Assembly (NCBI GenBank): GCA_016882195.1
Contig: VGLU01000011.1
Location: 1-35,756, forward strand
Source of the DNA: Thermoproteota archaeon
Lineage (GTDB): Archaea; Thermoproteota; Methanomethylicia; Methanomethylicales; Methanomethylicaceae
Reading direction: 5' to 3'
Length of the DNA stretch: 35,756 nucleotides
The notes under the pieces were generated by a model. That model was given only the letters and a program-made list of their open reading frames with translations, ran no database searches and was not told the origin of the DNA. This document shows, piece by piece, positions 18,981 to 26,209 of this stretch (position 1 is the first letter of the stretch; every line of letters begins with the position of its first letter). The position numbers and the translations under genes were made by a program.

Positions 18981-20357
18981 ATGGCAAAGAGGAAAATTGA
19001 CAAGAAGAAGGCAGCCAGGCCAGCACCAAAGGAAAAGCCAAAGGCAAAGAAAACTGCCACCAAGCCAAAGGCAGAGAGGCCAGAGAAGATCCAGAAGGCC
19101 GTCACCAAGGTCGCAAAGAAGGTCGCTAAAAAGAAGTCGCCGGTAAGGGCGGAGAAGGTTAAGGGTAAGAAGAAGGAGGCCAAGGCAGAGCAGGAGCTCA
19201 AGGTAACCGCCTTGGATAAGTTGCTCGAGGCCTACAAAGAGGTCCTTCCTGACAGTCTAATCGCGCAGCTCAAGGAGAAACTCTCCAAGCTGGAGCTGGA
19301 CGAGGGGCAGATGAAGGCGATAATTGAGGAGACCCACAAGGCTTACGTAAAGGCGCTCGTGGAACCGGGAGAGGCCGCAGGAACCGTGGCCGCCCAGTCC
19401 GTTGGAGAGCCTGGCACACAGATGACCCTTAGAACGTTCCACTATGCGGGAGTCAGGGAGCTCAACGTTACCCTCGGTCTCCCGCGCCTCATCGAGATAG
19501 TCGACGCCAGGAGGATACCCTCGACGCCAACCATGACCCTCCGCCTAGACGACGAGCACAAGGGTAGCCTCGAGAAGGCAAAGGAGGTTGTGGCAAGGAT
19601 CGAGAGGATAGCGGTGGAGAACGTGGCGAAGAGCATCGAGTACGACATGGTCAACGCCTCGTTCATAATCGAGATAGACGAGGAGATTGCACAGGACAAG
19701 GGCATAGAAGTCGACTTTGTGGCAAAGTCCCTGGAGAAGCTTAAGATAGGGAAGGTGGATGTCGAGGGCAACAGCATAATCATAACTCCAGAGACCACCG
19801 CCCCGGAGAAGATCAAGAGACTCAGGGAGAGGATCTTGGATCTGAGGCTGAAGGGTCTCAAGGGGATAAAGAGGGTTCTCATCCAGAAGGAGGGCGGCGA
19901 GTACGTCCTTCACACCGATGGTTCAAACCTTGCGGCGGTTCTGTTGATAAAGGGGATAGACCCCCACCGCATCTACACCAACAACGTCTCCGAGATCGCG
20001 GACGTCCTCGGCATCGAGGCAGCAAGGGCTGCAATAATCAAGGAGGCCTTCCAGGTCCTCGATCAGCAGGGGCTTGATGTGGACGTGCGCCACGTGATCT
20101 TGGTGGCAGACCTCATGACCTCCACCGGGAGGATAAGGCAGATCGGCAGGCACGGGGTCAGCGGCGAGAAGTCAAGCGTTCTTGCGAGGGCGGCTTTCGA
20201 GGTCACCGTAAAGCATTTATTGGATGCAGCATCACATGGAGAAGAGGACGCGTTGGAGGGTGTTACAGAAAACGTTATAGTAGGTCAGTCCATACCGTTG
20301 GGTACGGGGATCGTTGAGCTGTTTATGCGTTTCTCAAAGGAGAGGGAGGGTGCCTGA
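18981..20357 (+). CDS. rpoA2: RNA polymerase subunit A'' with Lys-rich N-terminal tail
   Basis: C-terminal third of the largest RNA polymerase subunit. Core motifs include [20 protein letters not shown] and [14 protein letters not shown] (trigger loop region), then [19 protein letters not shown]. From GTG 18975 the frame would be 460 aa; ATG 18981 (458 aa) looks more natural. Unusually, roughly the first 70 residues are a histone-H1-like tail rich in Lys, Ala and Pro (27 Lys in the first 76 residues from the GTG). Conserved sequence starts only at about [15 protein letters not shown]. Immediately followed by rpl30e. Confidence 0.97.
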   Translation: MAKRKIDKKKAARPAPKEKPKAKKTATKPKAERPEKIQKAVTKVAKKVAKKKSPVRAEKVKGKKKEAKAEQELKVTALDKLLEAYKEVLPDSLIAQLKEKLSKLELDEGQMKAIIEETHKAYVKALVEPGEAAGTVAAQSVGEPGTQMTLRTFHYAGVRELNVTLGLPRLIEIVDARRIPSTPTMTLRLDDEHKGSLEKAKEVVARIERIAVENVAKSIEYDMVNASFIIEIDEEIAQDKGIEVDFVAKSLEKLKIGKVDVEGNSIIITPETTAPEKIKRLRERILDLRLKGLKGIKRVLIQKEGGEYVLHTDGSNLAAVLLIKGIDPHRIYTNNVSEIADVLGIEAARAAIIKEAFQVLDQQGLDVDVRHVILVADLMTSTGRIRQIGRHGVSGEKSSVLARAAFEVTVKHLLDAASHGEEDALEGVTENVIVGQSIPLGTGIVELFMRFSKEREGA

Positions 20358-20359
20358 AC

Positions 20360-20656
20360 ATGGATCTCTCAAAAGAACTCAAGGTAGCCTTGAACACTGG
20401 CAAGGTGGAGATCGGATACAAGGTCAGTCTCAAGATAGCGAGCAAAAAGAAGGCCAAACTGATAGTCGTGGCATCCAACGCGCCGGAGAGTCTATTCGTA
20501 AAGGTGAAGCAGGCTGCGGGTTCTGAGGTTCCGATATACAAGTACCCCGGCTCAAGCTGGGATCTAGGCGGCATCTGCGGCAAGCCATTCCCAGTCTCCA
20601 CGATCACGATCATCGACCCAGGCGAGTCCGCGATCCTTAAGGTCCAGGAGGGATAA
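20360..20656 (+). CDS. rpl30e: Ribosomal protein L30e
   Basis: 98-residue large-subunit protein of the L7Ae/L30e fold that binds kink-turn RNA. Visible are LSKELKVALNTGKVEIGYKV and AKLIVVASNAPESL, then YKYPGSSWDLGGICGKPFPV. Position between rpoA2 and nusA is the conserved archaeal arrangement. The 3' end contains AGGAGGGA, which also serves as Shine-Dalgarno for nusA. Confidence 0.96.
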   Translation: MDLSKELKVALNTGKVEIGYKVSLKIASKKKAKLIVVASNAPESLFVKVKQAAGSEVPIYKYPGSSWDLGGICGKPFPVSTITIIDPGESAILKVQEG

Positions 20657-20659
20657 GGC

Positions 20660-21094
20660 GTTCCTGCAATAAGGTTCACGGCAGACGAGATGCGATTTAT
20701 AGCCCTTCTAGAGAACCTCACGGGGGCTATCGCGAAGGACTGCGTCGTCGAGTCGGAGGGCAACAGGATCATATTTGTCATACGCCCTGGCGACATGGGG
20801 CTCGCCATCGGCAGGAACGGCATGAACATAGAGAGGGCGAGGAAGGTCATCGGCAGGAACGTCGAGATCGTGGAGTATGCCGAGACTCCTGAGGAATTTC
20901 TCAAGAATATCGTTGCCCCCGCCAAGGTCAGGGGAATAAAGATAACCAAAAACTCGGAGGGCAACACCGTGGCTCAGGTGACGGTGGACCCCCACGACAA
21001 GGGCATGGCCATTGGCAAGAGCGGAAGGAACATTTCCAAGACTAGGCTCCTCATGAAGCGCCATTTTGATCTTAACAATGTTGTGATTGTGTAG
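20660..21094 (+). CDS. nusA: NusA-like KH-domain protein, apparent GTT start
   Basis: Short archaeal NusA: two KH domains only, with GDMGLAIGRNGMNIERARKV and HDKGMAIGKSGRNISKTRLL (GxxG loops GRNG and GKSG). It probably binds RNA in transcription elongation or antitermination. The first ATG is 20690, but the frame upstream encodes PAIRFTADE, which matches the family N-terminus (MPxIKLTxEE as I recall it). No ATG, GTG or TTG precedes it after the TAA at 20654. AGGAGGGA (20646-20653) is spaced 6 nt before GTT 20660, giving 144 aa. With the conventional ATG the protein would lack the first strand (134 aa) and have no Shine-Dalgarno. Confidence 0.9.
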   Translation, partial: VPAIRFTADEMRFIALLENLTGAIAKDCVVESEGNRIIFVIRPGDMGLAIGRNGMNIERARKVIGRNVEIVEYAETPEEFLKNIVAPAKVRGIKITKNSEGNTVAQVTVDPHDKGMAIGKSGRNISKTRLLMKRHFDLNNVVIV

Positions 21095-21143
21095 GGTTTT
21101 AGGGAATGTCCCTGTCGGTGTAAGGGGTGGAGGAGACGGGCTA

Positions 21144-21158
21144 CCCTTCCCTGAAGGG
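21144..21158 (+). other. Hairpin upstream of rps12
   Basis: CCCTTC-CCT-GAAGGG is a perfect 6-bp stem in the nusA-rps12 gap (21095-21226). It may be an end-of-transcript structure for the nusA message; no T tract follows. Confidence 0.35.
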
Positions 21159-21179
21159 CGGAGGTCACAATCCGAAGAA

Positions 21180-21190
21180 GTTAAATAATT
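21180..21190 (+). promoter_or_regulatory. TATA box of rps12
   Basis: GTTAAATAATT lies 37-47 bp before ATG 21227, so rps12-rps7 probably has its own promoter in addition to read-through from rpoH. Confidence 0.5.
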
Positions 21191-21226
21191 GTGAGTAATT
21201 ACGAAGACCGCATTAAGGTGTATCGC

Positions 21227-21670
21227 ATGGCCGGTTCAAAATCCCCAAGGGGCTTGCTTGCCGGAAGAAAGCTCAGCGAGAAGAGGAGGCGCTTCCGCTG
21301 GAGCCTGCGGCAGTTCAAGCGAAGGGAACTCAAGCTGGACGTGAAGGCAGACCCGCTCGAGGGCGCCCCGCAGGCCAGGGGTATCGTCCTCGAGAAGGTG
21401 GGTGTGGAGAGCAGGCAGCCCAACAGCGCGGTTAGGAAGTGCGCCAGGATCCAGCTCATCAAGAACGGCAAGCAGATCACCGCCTTCCTGCCCGGCGACG
21501 GCGCTCTCAACTTCGTGGATGAGCACGACGAGGTGATAGTGGAGGGGATAGGCGGTCCTATGGGGAAGGCACTGGGAGACCTCCCAGGAGTGAGATGGAA
21601 GGTCGTAAAGATCAACGGCGTTTCGCTCTACGCCCTCATGACAGGAAAGAAGCAGAAGCCCGTGAGGTGA
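21227..21670 (+). CDS. rps12: Ribosomal protein S12
   Basis: Decoding-centre protein of the small subunit. From ATG 21227 it has 147 residues beginning [20 protein letters not shown], like archaeal S12. The universally conserved loop is [20 protein letters not shown], followed by [23 protein letters not shown] lies 6 nt before ATG 21227. An in-frame GTG at 21191 would add a 12-residue extension that does not fit the family. Its TGA stop is part of the Shine-Dalgarno of rps7. Confidence 0.97.
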   Translation: MAGSKSPRGLLAGRKLSEKRRRFRWSLRQFKRRELKLDVKADPLEGAPQARGIVLEKVGVESRQPNSAVRKCARIQLIKNGKQITAFLPGDGALNFVDEHDEVIVEGIGGPMGKALGDLPGVRWKVVKINGVSLYALMTGKKQKPVR

Positions 21671-21676
21671 TGAGAG

Positions 21677-22243
21677 ACGTCCGAGATCAAGCTCTTCGGG
21701 AAGTGGGGCTCGTCCAACATCGAGATCAAGGATCTCGGTCTGAAAAATTACATCGCACTCTCATCGACGCTTATACCGCACTCCTGCGGAAGGCACGAGC
21801 ACAAGCGCTTCGGCAAGGCAAAAGTTAACATAGTCGAGAGGCTAGCGAACAGGGTCATGCGCCCCGGCAAGAGCGGGGGCAAGAAGGCCCTGGCGCTGAA
21901 CATAGTCGACGGCGCCCTCCAACTCATCAACCTCAAGACGGGCGAGAACCCGCTACAGATCCTCGTCAGGGCGATCGAGCACTCCGCGCCTAGGGAGGAG
22001 GTCACGCGGATCAGCTACGGCGGTGTATCCTATCCACAGTCGGTGGACGCCTCCCCCCAGAGAAGGGTAGACCTTGCACTGAGGTTCATAACGGACGCCG
22101 CCAGGAACGCGTCCTTCAGCAGCAACAAGCCGATAGAGGAGTGTCTCGCCGAGGAGATAGTCCTTGCTGCGAGCAAGGATGCCAAGAGCTACGCCGTCCA
22201 GAAGAGGGAAGAGATCGAACGCATAGCCATATCCGCCAGGTAA
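21677..22243 (+). CDS. rps7: Ribosomal protein S7, apparent ACG start
   Basis: Small-subunit assembly protein. After the in-frame TGA at 21671 the reading frame runs E-T-SEIKLFGKWGSSNIEIKD and on through STLIPHSCGRHEHKRFGKAK to MRPGKSGGKKALAL. The KLFGKW and PHSxGRHExKRFGKAK segments are conserved in archaeal S7 but lie far upstream of the first ATG (21857). ACG 21677 would give (M)SEIKLFGKW, the expected N-terminus and 188 residues, and GAGGTGA (21664-21670) lies 6 nt before it. An out-of-frame ATG at 21670 would need a one-base deletion to read into S7, so a sequence error is the rival explanation. Confidence 0.93.
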   Translation, partial: TSEIKLFGKWGSSNIEIKDLGLKNYIALSSTLIPHSCGRHEHKRFGKAKVNIVERLANRVMRPGKSGGKKALALNIVDGALQLINLKTGENPLQILVRAIEHSAPREEVTRISYGGVSYPQSVDASPQRRVDLALRFITDAARNASFSSNKPIEECLAEEIVLAASKDAKSYAVQKREEIERIAISAR

Positions 22244-22320
22244 ACCCCTATTTTTGTCCGCCGTTTCATGCATCTGGTCACGGTGTTCTCTTCAACGCCA
22301 CTTCCTTTTTCCAACTAAAC

Positions 22321-22331
22321 TTTATATATAT
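22321..22331 (+). promoter_or_regulatory. Strong TATA box of tuf
   Basis: TTTATATATAT lies 58-68 bp upstream of the EF-1alpha ATG. Transcription would start near 22350, with AGAGGAGA as Shine-Dalgarno (22375-22382). Confidence 0.65.
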
Positions 22332-22388
22332 CTGACTATGTTCTAACTTCAACAGGCAATTAGAGTATACCTAAAGAGGAGATGCTGA

Positions 22389-23699
22389 ATGTCATCCCAG
22401 AAGAAAGAGCACATGAATATGCTTGTGATGGGACACGTAGACCACGGCAAGAGCACGCTAGTCGGGCATCTGCTATTCCTCGCTGGTGGTCTTGATGATC
22501 GATCACTGGCGGCTCTGGAAGAGGAGGCCAAAAGAACTGGAAAGGATTTCGCAAAGTTCGCCTGGCTGGGCGACAAGCTGAAGGAGGAGAGGGAGAGGGA
22601 CATGACTATCGACCTATCCTTCTGGAGGTTCGAGACCCCCAAGTTCTTCTTCACGATCATTGATGCACCGGGCCACAGGGACTTCGTCAAGAACATGATC
22701 ACAGGCGCCTCACAGGCGGACTGTGCAATCCTCGTACTCTCTGCAAAGAAGGGAGAGTACGAGGCTGGTATGGGTCCAGGCGGTCAGACCAGGGAGCATG
22801 CCTTCTTGGCCAAGACGCTGGGAGTCAACCAGCTGGTCGTCGCTGTGAACAAGATGGATGACCAGACGGTCGCCTACAGCCAAGAAAGATTCAACGAGGT
22901 AAAAGACGGACTGCTGAAATTCCTCAAGATGATCGGCTACGACACCTCAAAGATCATTGTGGTTCCGATCTCCGGATGGAAGGGCGACAACATCATAAAG
23001 CAGAGCACCAACACCACGTGGTACAAAGGCACGACACTCTTCGAGGCCATGGACACCTTTACAGCTCCAGAGAAGCCGATCGACAAGCCGCTCCGCGTAC
23101 CTGTCCAGGACGTCTACACCATAACCGGTGTTGGCACCGTCCCGGTGGGCAGAGTGGAGACGGGCATCATGAAGAGGAACATGAACGTAATCTTCATGCC
23201 AGCCAACAAGACCGGTGAGCTCAAGGATATTGAGACCCACCACATGAAGATCGAACAGGCTATTCCTGGCGACAACGTGGGATTCAACGTAAAGGGCATC
23301 GGCAAGACCGACATCCACAGGGGTGACGTCTGCGGAGACACAGCGCACCCACCCGTGGTGGCTGAGACCTTCAAGGGAAGGATCTTCGTACTGTACCACC
23401 CGACAGCCATCGCCGCCGGATACACGCCTGTGCTGCACGTCCACACAGCTACCGTTGCCACAACCTTCTTGGACTTAGAGAAGAAGATAGACCCCAAGAC
23501 AGGCGCGGTCATAGAGGAGAAGCCGAGCTTCCTCAAGCAGGGCGACAGCGCAATTGTGACTTTCAAGCCAACAAAGCCGCTCGCGATCGAAACATACACC
23601 GACCTACCGCCACTCGGCAGGTTTGCCCTCAGGGATATGGGTCGCACAGTGGCAGCTGGTGTTGTGACTGAGGTGAAACAGGCAACATTGGCTAAATAA
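22389..23699 (+). CDS. tuf: Translation elongation factor EF-1alpha
   Basis: GTPase that delivers aminoacyl-tRNA to the ribosome. 436 residues with G1 [13 protein letters not shown] (15-27), the switch region [13 protein letters not shown]3 [12 protein letters not shown] (92-103) and G4 NKMD (154-157). The beta-barrel domains carry [16 protein letters not shown] and the C-terminal [17 protein letters not shown]. It has its own strong promoter and is followed after 23 nt by rps10, a conserved archaeal pair. Confidence 0.98.
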   Translation: MSSQKKEHMNMLVMGHVDHGKSTLVGHLLFLAGGLDDRSLAALEEEAKRTGKDFAKFAWLGDKLKEERERDMTIDLSFWRFETPKFFFTIIDAPGHRDFVKNMITGASQADCAILVLSAKKGEYEAGMGPGGQTREHAFLAKTLGVNQLVVAVNKMDDQTVAYSQERFNEVKDGLLKFLKMIGYDTSKIIVVPISGWKGDNIIKQSTNTTWYKGTTLFEAMDTFTAPEKPIDKPLRVPVQDVYTITGVGTVPVGRVETGIMKRNMNVIFMPANKTGELKDIETHHMKIEQAIPGDNVGFNVKGIGKTDIHRGDVCGDTAHPPVVAETFKGRIFVLYHPTAIAAGYTPVLHVHTATVATTFLDLEKKIDPKTGAVIEEKPSFLKQGDSAIVTFKPTKPLAIETYTDLPPLGRFALRDMGRTVAAGVVTEVKQATLAK

Positions 23700-23722
23700 C
23701 CTTTTTTTGTGGTGCCTTCCTT

Positions 23723-24031
23723 ATGCCCCAGAAAGCAAGGATAATGCTCAGTAGCACCGACTACCGCAAGTTGGAGGACGTCTGCTCGCAGATAAAGAAG
23801 ATCGCTGAGAAGACTGGGGTGAAGATTGCAGGACCAGTGCCGCTCCCCACGAAGAGGCTCCTCGTACCCACAATGAAGTCCCCAGCCGGAGAGGGCACAA
23901 AGACATGGGACAAGTGGGAGATGAGGATCCACAAGCGCCTCATCGACGTGGACGCGGACGACCGGACCATGCGCCAGATGATGAGAATACAGGTCCCGGA
24001 CGATGTTTTTATCGAGATAGAGCTCGTCTAA
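23723..24031 (+). CDS. rps10: Ribosomal protein S10
   Basis: 102-residue small-subunit head protein. Recognisable stretches are [20 protein letters not shown], then [18 protein letters not shown] and [20 protein letters not shown]. Encoded directly behind tuf, probably co-transcribed. The last base of its stop begins a 10-bp inverted repeat. Confidence 0.97.
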   Translation: MPQKARIMLSSTDYRKLEDVCSQIKKIAEKTGVKIAGPVPLPTKRLLVPTMKSPAGEGTKTWDKWEMRIHKRLIDVDADDRTMRQMMRIQVPDDVFIEIELV

Positions 24032-24076
24032 CCTGTGGCAATCTGCTTATTCCGACAATTTCACTATGCCACAGGT
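24031..24076 (+). terminator. Inverted repeat after rps10
   Basis: ACCTGTGGCA (24031-24040) and TGCCACAGGT (24067-24076) form a perfect 10-bp stem with a 26-nt loop immediately after the rps10 stop. It may end or protect the tuf-rps10 transcript, although archaeal termination does not generally need a hairpin. Confidence 0.4.
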
Positions 24077-24114
24077 GGCGCCGGGGAATAGATTTACATC
24101 TCGGTTTAAATTCT

Positions 24115-24345
24115 CGGCGAATTTTTATACTAATTAACCTATGACGAAAATAAGTTCTTGATGAAAGGGAGGTTAGGAAGTCTTATTTCGACGTACCAGA
24201 AAGCTTCCCGCATCCTGAGGGATCACTTCAGAGTCGGCGCGTGCGATAAAAGAAGTTTGCGATAGCAAATTTGGGCGAAGCGTAGTGAAGCCTTTTATCC
24301 GCTGTTAGGCGATAGTGCGAACGAAGGGGTTCAATTTTTAGTATC
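24115..24345 (+). ncRNA. Structured non-coding segment, possible small RNA
   Basis: A TATA-like ATTTTTATAC (24121-24130) precedes about 200 bp without an ORF. It contains GGAAG (24176-24180) that can pair with CTTCC, and a multibranch fold at 24243-24302. In that fold the outer stem GATAAAAG/CTTTTATC is extended by GC/GC past one bulge, and an inner 8-bp hairpin AAGTTTGC-GATA-GCAAATTT sits inside it, followed by a weaker GC-closed loop. I do not recognise RNase P, SRP, 5S or box C/D motifs. A palindromic mobile remnant is an alternative. Confidence 0.4.
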
Positions 24346-24352
24346 CGACGAT

Positions 24353-24916
24353 TCATTTTCTCCTCCTAATTTTTGGAAAAAACATCCCTACTTTTTTCTT
24401 ATACTCTCTGTACTCATCTCCAAACTCTTTCTCCAGAATGTGTTTCTCCTCAATGAAGGCCTGCACTATTGCGAGCAGGACGAACAACGGCACTAGATAG
24501 AGGCAATAAATAGCCCCCCAAATTAGAAACCATCCAATTCCGAAGAGGATTCCACCTGCATATTGTGGATGCCTGACTATTCCATAAGGTCCGGTATCGA
24601 CTATTCTTGTTACCTCGTTTAACGTTGTGGATGTACCTCTTTTTCGGAGGTATATCATCGGGTACACCCGCCCTATCAAACCAAACACTGCTAAGGGAAC
24701 ACCAATGACATAATTTAAAACTGTATTGTGGAAACTCGGCTGTTCAAAAAAGGGAAGTGCAAATGCAAAGAAGCCGATGATGGCCCCCACCGCTGTGAAT
24801 CCACTCCGCAAGAGTTTATTCTCCAATCTATCCGACTTTGCTAGCAACCATGAGGCTACGATGAGGATGACCAGAGCGATTGGAAATATTATCCAAACCA
24901 TTGGATATTTAATCAT
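24353..24916 (-). CDS. Isoprenylcysteine carboxyl methyltransferase-like membrane protein
   Basis: 187-residue membrane protein of the ICMT/phospholipid methyltransferase family. Hydrophobic helices include VWIIFPIALVILIVASWLL and AVGAIIGFFAFALPF. The family signature follows: GPYGIVRHPQYAGGI (SAM-binding RHPxY) and, near the end, AFIEEKHILEKEFGDEYREY (the conserved EE and terminal YxxYxxxV). The substrate cannot be inferred; archaea lack classical CAAX prenylation. Its ATG overlaps the stop of an upstream truncated paralogue (ATGA). Base composition is clearly more AT-rich than the flanking core genes. Confidence 0.87.
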   Translation of the reverse strand: MIKYPMVWIIFPIALVILIVASWLLAKSDRLENKLLRSGFTAVGAIIGFFAFALPFFEQPSFHNTVLNYVIGVPLAVFGLIGRVYPMIYLRKRGTSTTLNEVTRIVDTGPYGIVRHPQYAGGILFGIGWFLIWGAIYCLYLVPLFVLLAIVQAFIEEKHILEKEFGDEYREYKKKVGMFFPKIRRRK

Positions 24917-25164
24917 GATTTGCCCCCTATCTTTGGTAAAAACATACCCACATTCTTCTTATATTCTCTATATTCATCTCCAAATGCCTTTTCCAAGATA
25001 TATTTCTCCTCAATGAGTGCCCACAACAACATGTAGATAATCGATACAGGCAATATGGACAAGGTATAGGGCCCACCCCCGATTAAATACCAGCCTATGA
25101 TAAAAATTATAGATCCAACATACTGAGGTTGTCTTACAATGCCATATGGACCACTTGTAATGAA
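24913..25164 (-). pseudogene. Truncated paralogue of the ICMT-like gene
   Basis: The minus strand reads ITSGPYGIVRQPQYVGSIIF and, later, LIEEKYILEKAFGDEYREY to KNVGMFLPKIGGKS, nearly the same as the C-terminal half of the neighbour. An in-frame TAA lies directly upstream (25165-25167) and the membrane helices before it are gone. The signature His of RHPQY is Gln here. It is a 5'-truncated duplicate that still overlaps the intact gene as ATGA. Confidence 0.82.
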
Positions 25165-25243
25165 TTAGGCTGGCCCGTGAGCAACGAGAACCCATTTAGA
25201 TGGTCGTGTTTTCACCTTCCAAAAATATACCGGAGGGGAAAAT

Positions 25244-25381
25244 CTAGAGGCCATTCCAAGTATAGCCAAAGATGAACATGACAATTAGAGGTACAAAAAC
25301 GAGCATTGCCATTGTTCGTTTGTCGTGTTGTATTCGCCTAAGAACGCCTTTTATGATCGCAAGAGACCTCTTCATGTTCAT
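25244..25381 (-). pseudogene. ABC-2 permease N-terminal fragment
   Basis: A 45-codon frame, MNMKRSLAIIKGVLRRIQHD then KRTMAMLVFVPLIVMFIFGY, followed by a stop. It is the typical cytoplasmic start plus first membrane helix of ABC-2 type permeases (the R-D-K/R-T...P...M..FGY pattern). The remainder of the permease is missing. It overlaps the stop of an ATPase fragment as ATGA. Confidence 0.65.
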
Positions 25382-25449
25382 GGCTTCCCCTCCAAAAGTG
25401 CCAGTAACACGTCTTCGAGAGATTCCATGCCTGTCTTAGACTTTAAGGC
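25378..25449 (-). pseudogene. ABC transporter ATPase C-terminal fragment
   Basis: The frame LKSKTGMESLEDVLLALLEG, then KP and a stop, corresponds to the last residues of ABC ATPases of exporter systems (xPSLEDVFLxLTG pattern). It is cut off at the tRNA-Ser boundary. Together with the permease fragment it marks a lost ABC-2 exporter operon. Confidence 0.5.
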
Positions 25450-25452
25450 ATT

Positions 25453-25561
25453 TGGCGCCGGGGAAGGGATTCGAACCCTTGCTCCCCCGAAGAGGAACCG
25501 GCTTGCCTGTCCCTTTCTGAAGATCTCGAGGCCGGCGCCTTAACCACTCAGCCACCCCGGC
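25453..25561 (-). tRNA. tRNA-Ser (CGA) with a 21-nt intron
   Basis: Minus strand: acceptor GCCGGGG/CCCCGGC, anticodon stem CCGGC/GCCGG, anticodon CGA, long variable arm (TTCCTCTTCGGGGGAGC region), T arm AAGGG-TTCGAAT-CCCTT, discriminator G (serine-type, not the A of leucine), encoded CCA at 25453-25455. A 21-nt intron (25504-25524) sits at the canonical 37/38 position. Confidence 0.9.
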
Positions 25562-25709
25562 TCAATTGATAAACAAAAGCCTCGTTTTAATATTGTTTTT
25601 CCCTCTGTGGTGCCTTCTCAGCCTCAGGATCCATCACAATTGGCAAACATGCCCCTTCTATGAGTAAATAACAATAACTTCCTCTGCCAATAATCTCATG
25701 TGGTGCTCA

Positions 25710-26138
25710 ATGTTGGTGTATTCTTACCTTGATCACATATCCGATGTTTACGTGCACGTACAGTCCGACTCGCTCGGAGGAATCTTCGAGGGTGCTGCCA
25801 AGGCTACTTTTGGGGTGATGCTCAACACCTCAGCCGTCAGGGAAAAGACCGCCTTGGACGCAGAGATTAAAGCGGACGATCTGGAGCAGCTCCTGTATAT
25901 GTGGGTCGACCACCTTCTCTACATCTTCGATGCGAAAAGCTTTGCCGTGTCTCGAGCCAAAGTGAAAATCTCGGACACCAAAAGGCACCCCCCCTCCCTA
26001 AGCGCCAAGATCTACGGCGAGGACTACGATCCCTCCATCCACGGTCAAAAGGTGGGGGTCAAGGCCATGACTTACTCGTTGATGCGGATCTTCCAGCAGA
26101 GTGGTCGCTGGGAAGCATACTTCGTCTTGGATATCTAA
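25710..26138 (+). CDS. Archease, RtcB ligase activator
   Basis: 142 residues from ATG 25710; an upstream ATG at 25698 would add four. The archease family stimulates guanylylation and turnover of the RtcB RNA ligase. Features are YSYLDHISDVYVHVQSDSLG at the N-terminus (the family DHxxD), VDHLLYIFDAKSFAVSR in the middle, and VKAMTYSLMRIFQ before a short acidic end, VLDI. Located 71 bp upstream of rtcB on the same strand, a conserved association that supports the call. Confidence 0.93.
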   Translation: MLVYSYLDHISDVYVHVQSDSLGGIFEGAAKATFGVMLNTSAVREKTALDAEIKADDLEQLLYMWVDHLLYIFDAKSFAVSRAKVKISDTKRHPPSLSAKIYGEDYDPSIHGQKVGVKAMTYSLMRIFQQSGRWEAYFVLDI

Positions 26139-26156
26139 CCCGCCTCACCAATTGCG

Positions 26157-26166
26157 ATTTATAAAC
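26157..26166 (+). promoter_or_regulatory. TATA box of rtcB
   Basis: GATTTATAAA lies 44-53 bp before ATG 26210, so rtcB may be transcribed separately from the archease gene. Confidence 0.5.
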
Positions 26167-26209
26167 CTCTGTTGGTATATCTATATCGAACAGGCGAGGC
26201 GTGAAACTC

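Noticed and set aside
21595-21828. Separate small protein starting at ATG 21670
   Set aside because: This frame is a shadow of rps7, has no recognisable sequence, and the ATG lies within the rps7 Shine-Dalgarno region. It is kept only as a possible sign of an indel.
24295-24312. GTTAGGC resembling an integron attC core (GTTRRRY)
   Set aside because: No matching RYYYAAC partner at the other end of the fold, no integron integrase and no cassette array; a 7-nt degenerate match is expected by chance.
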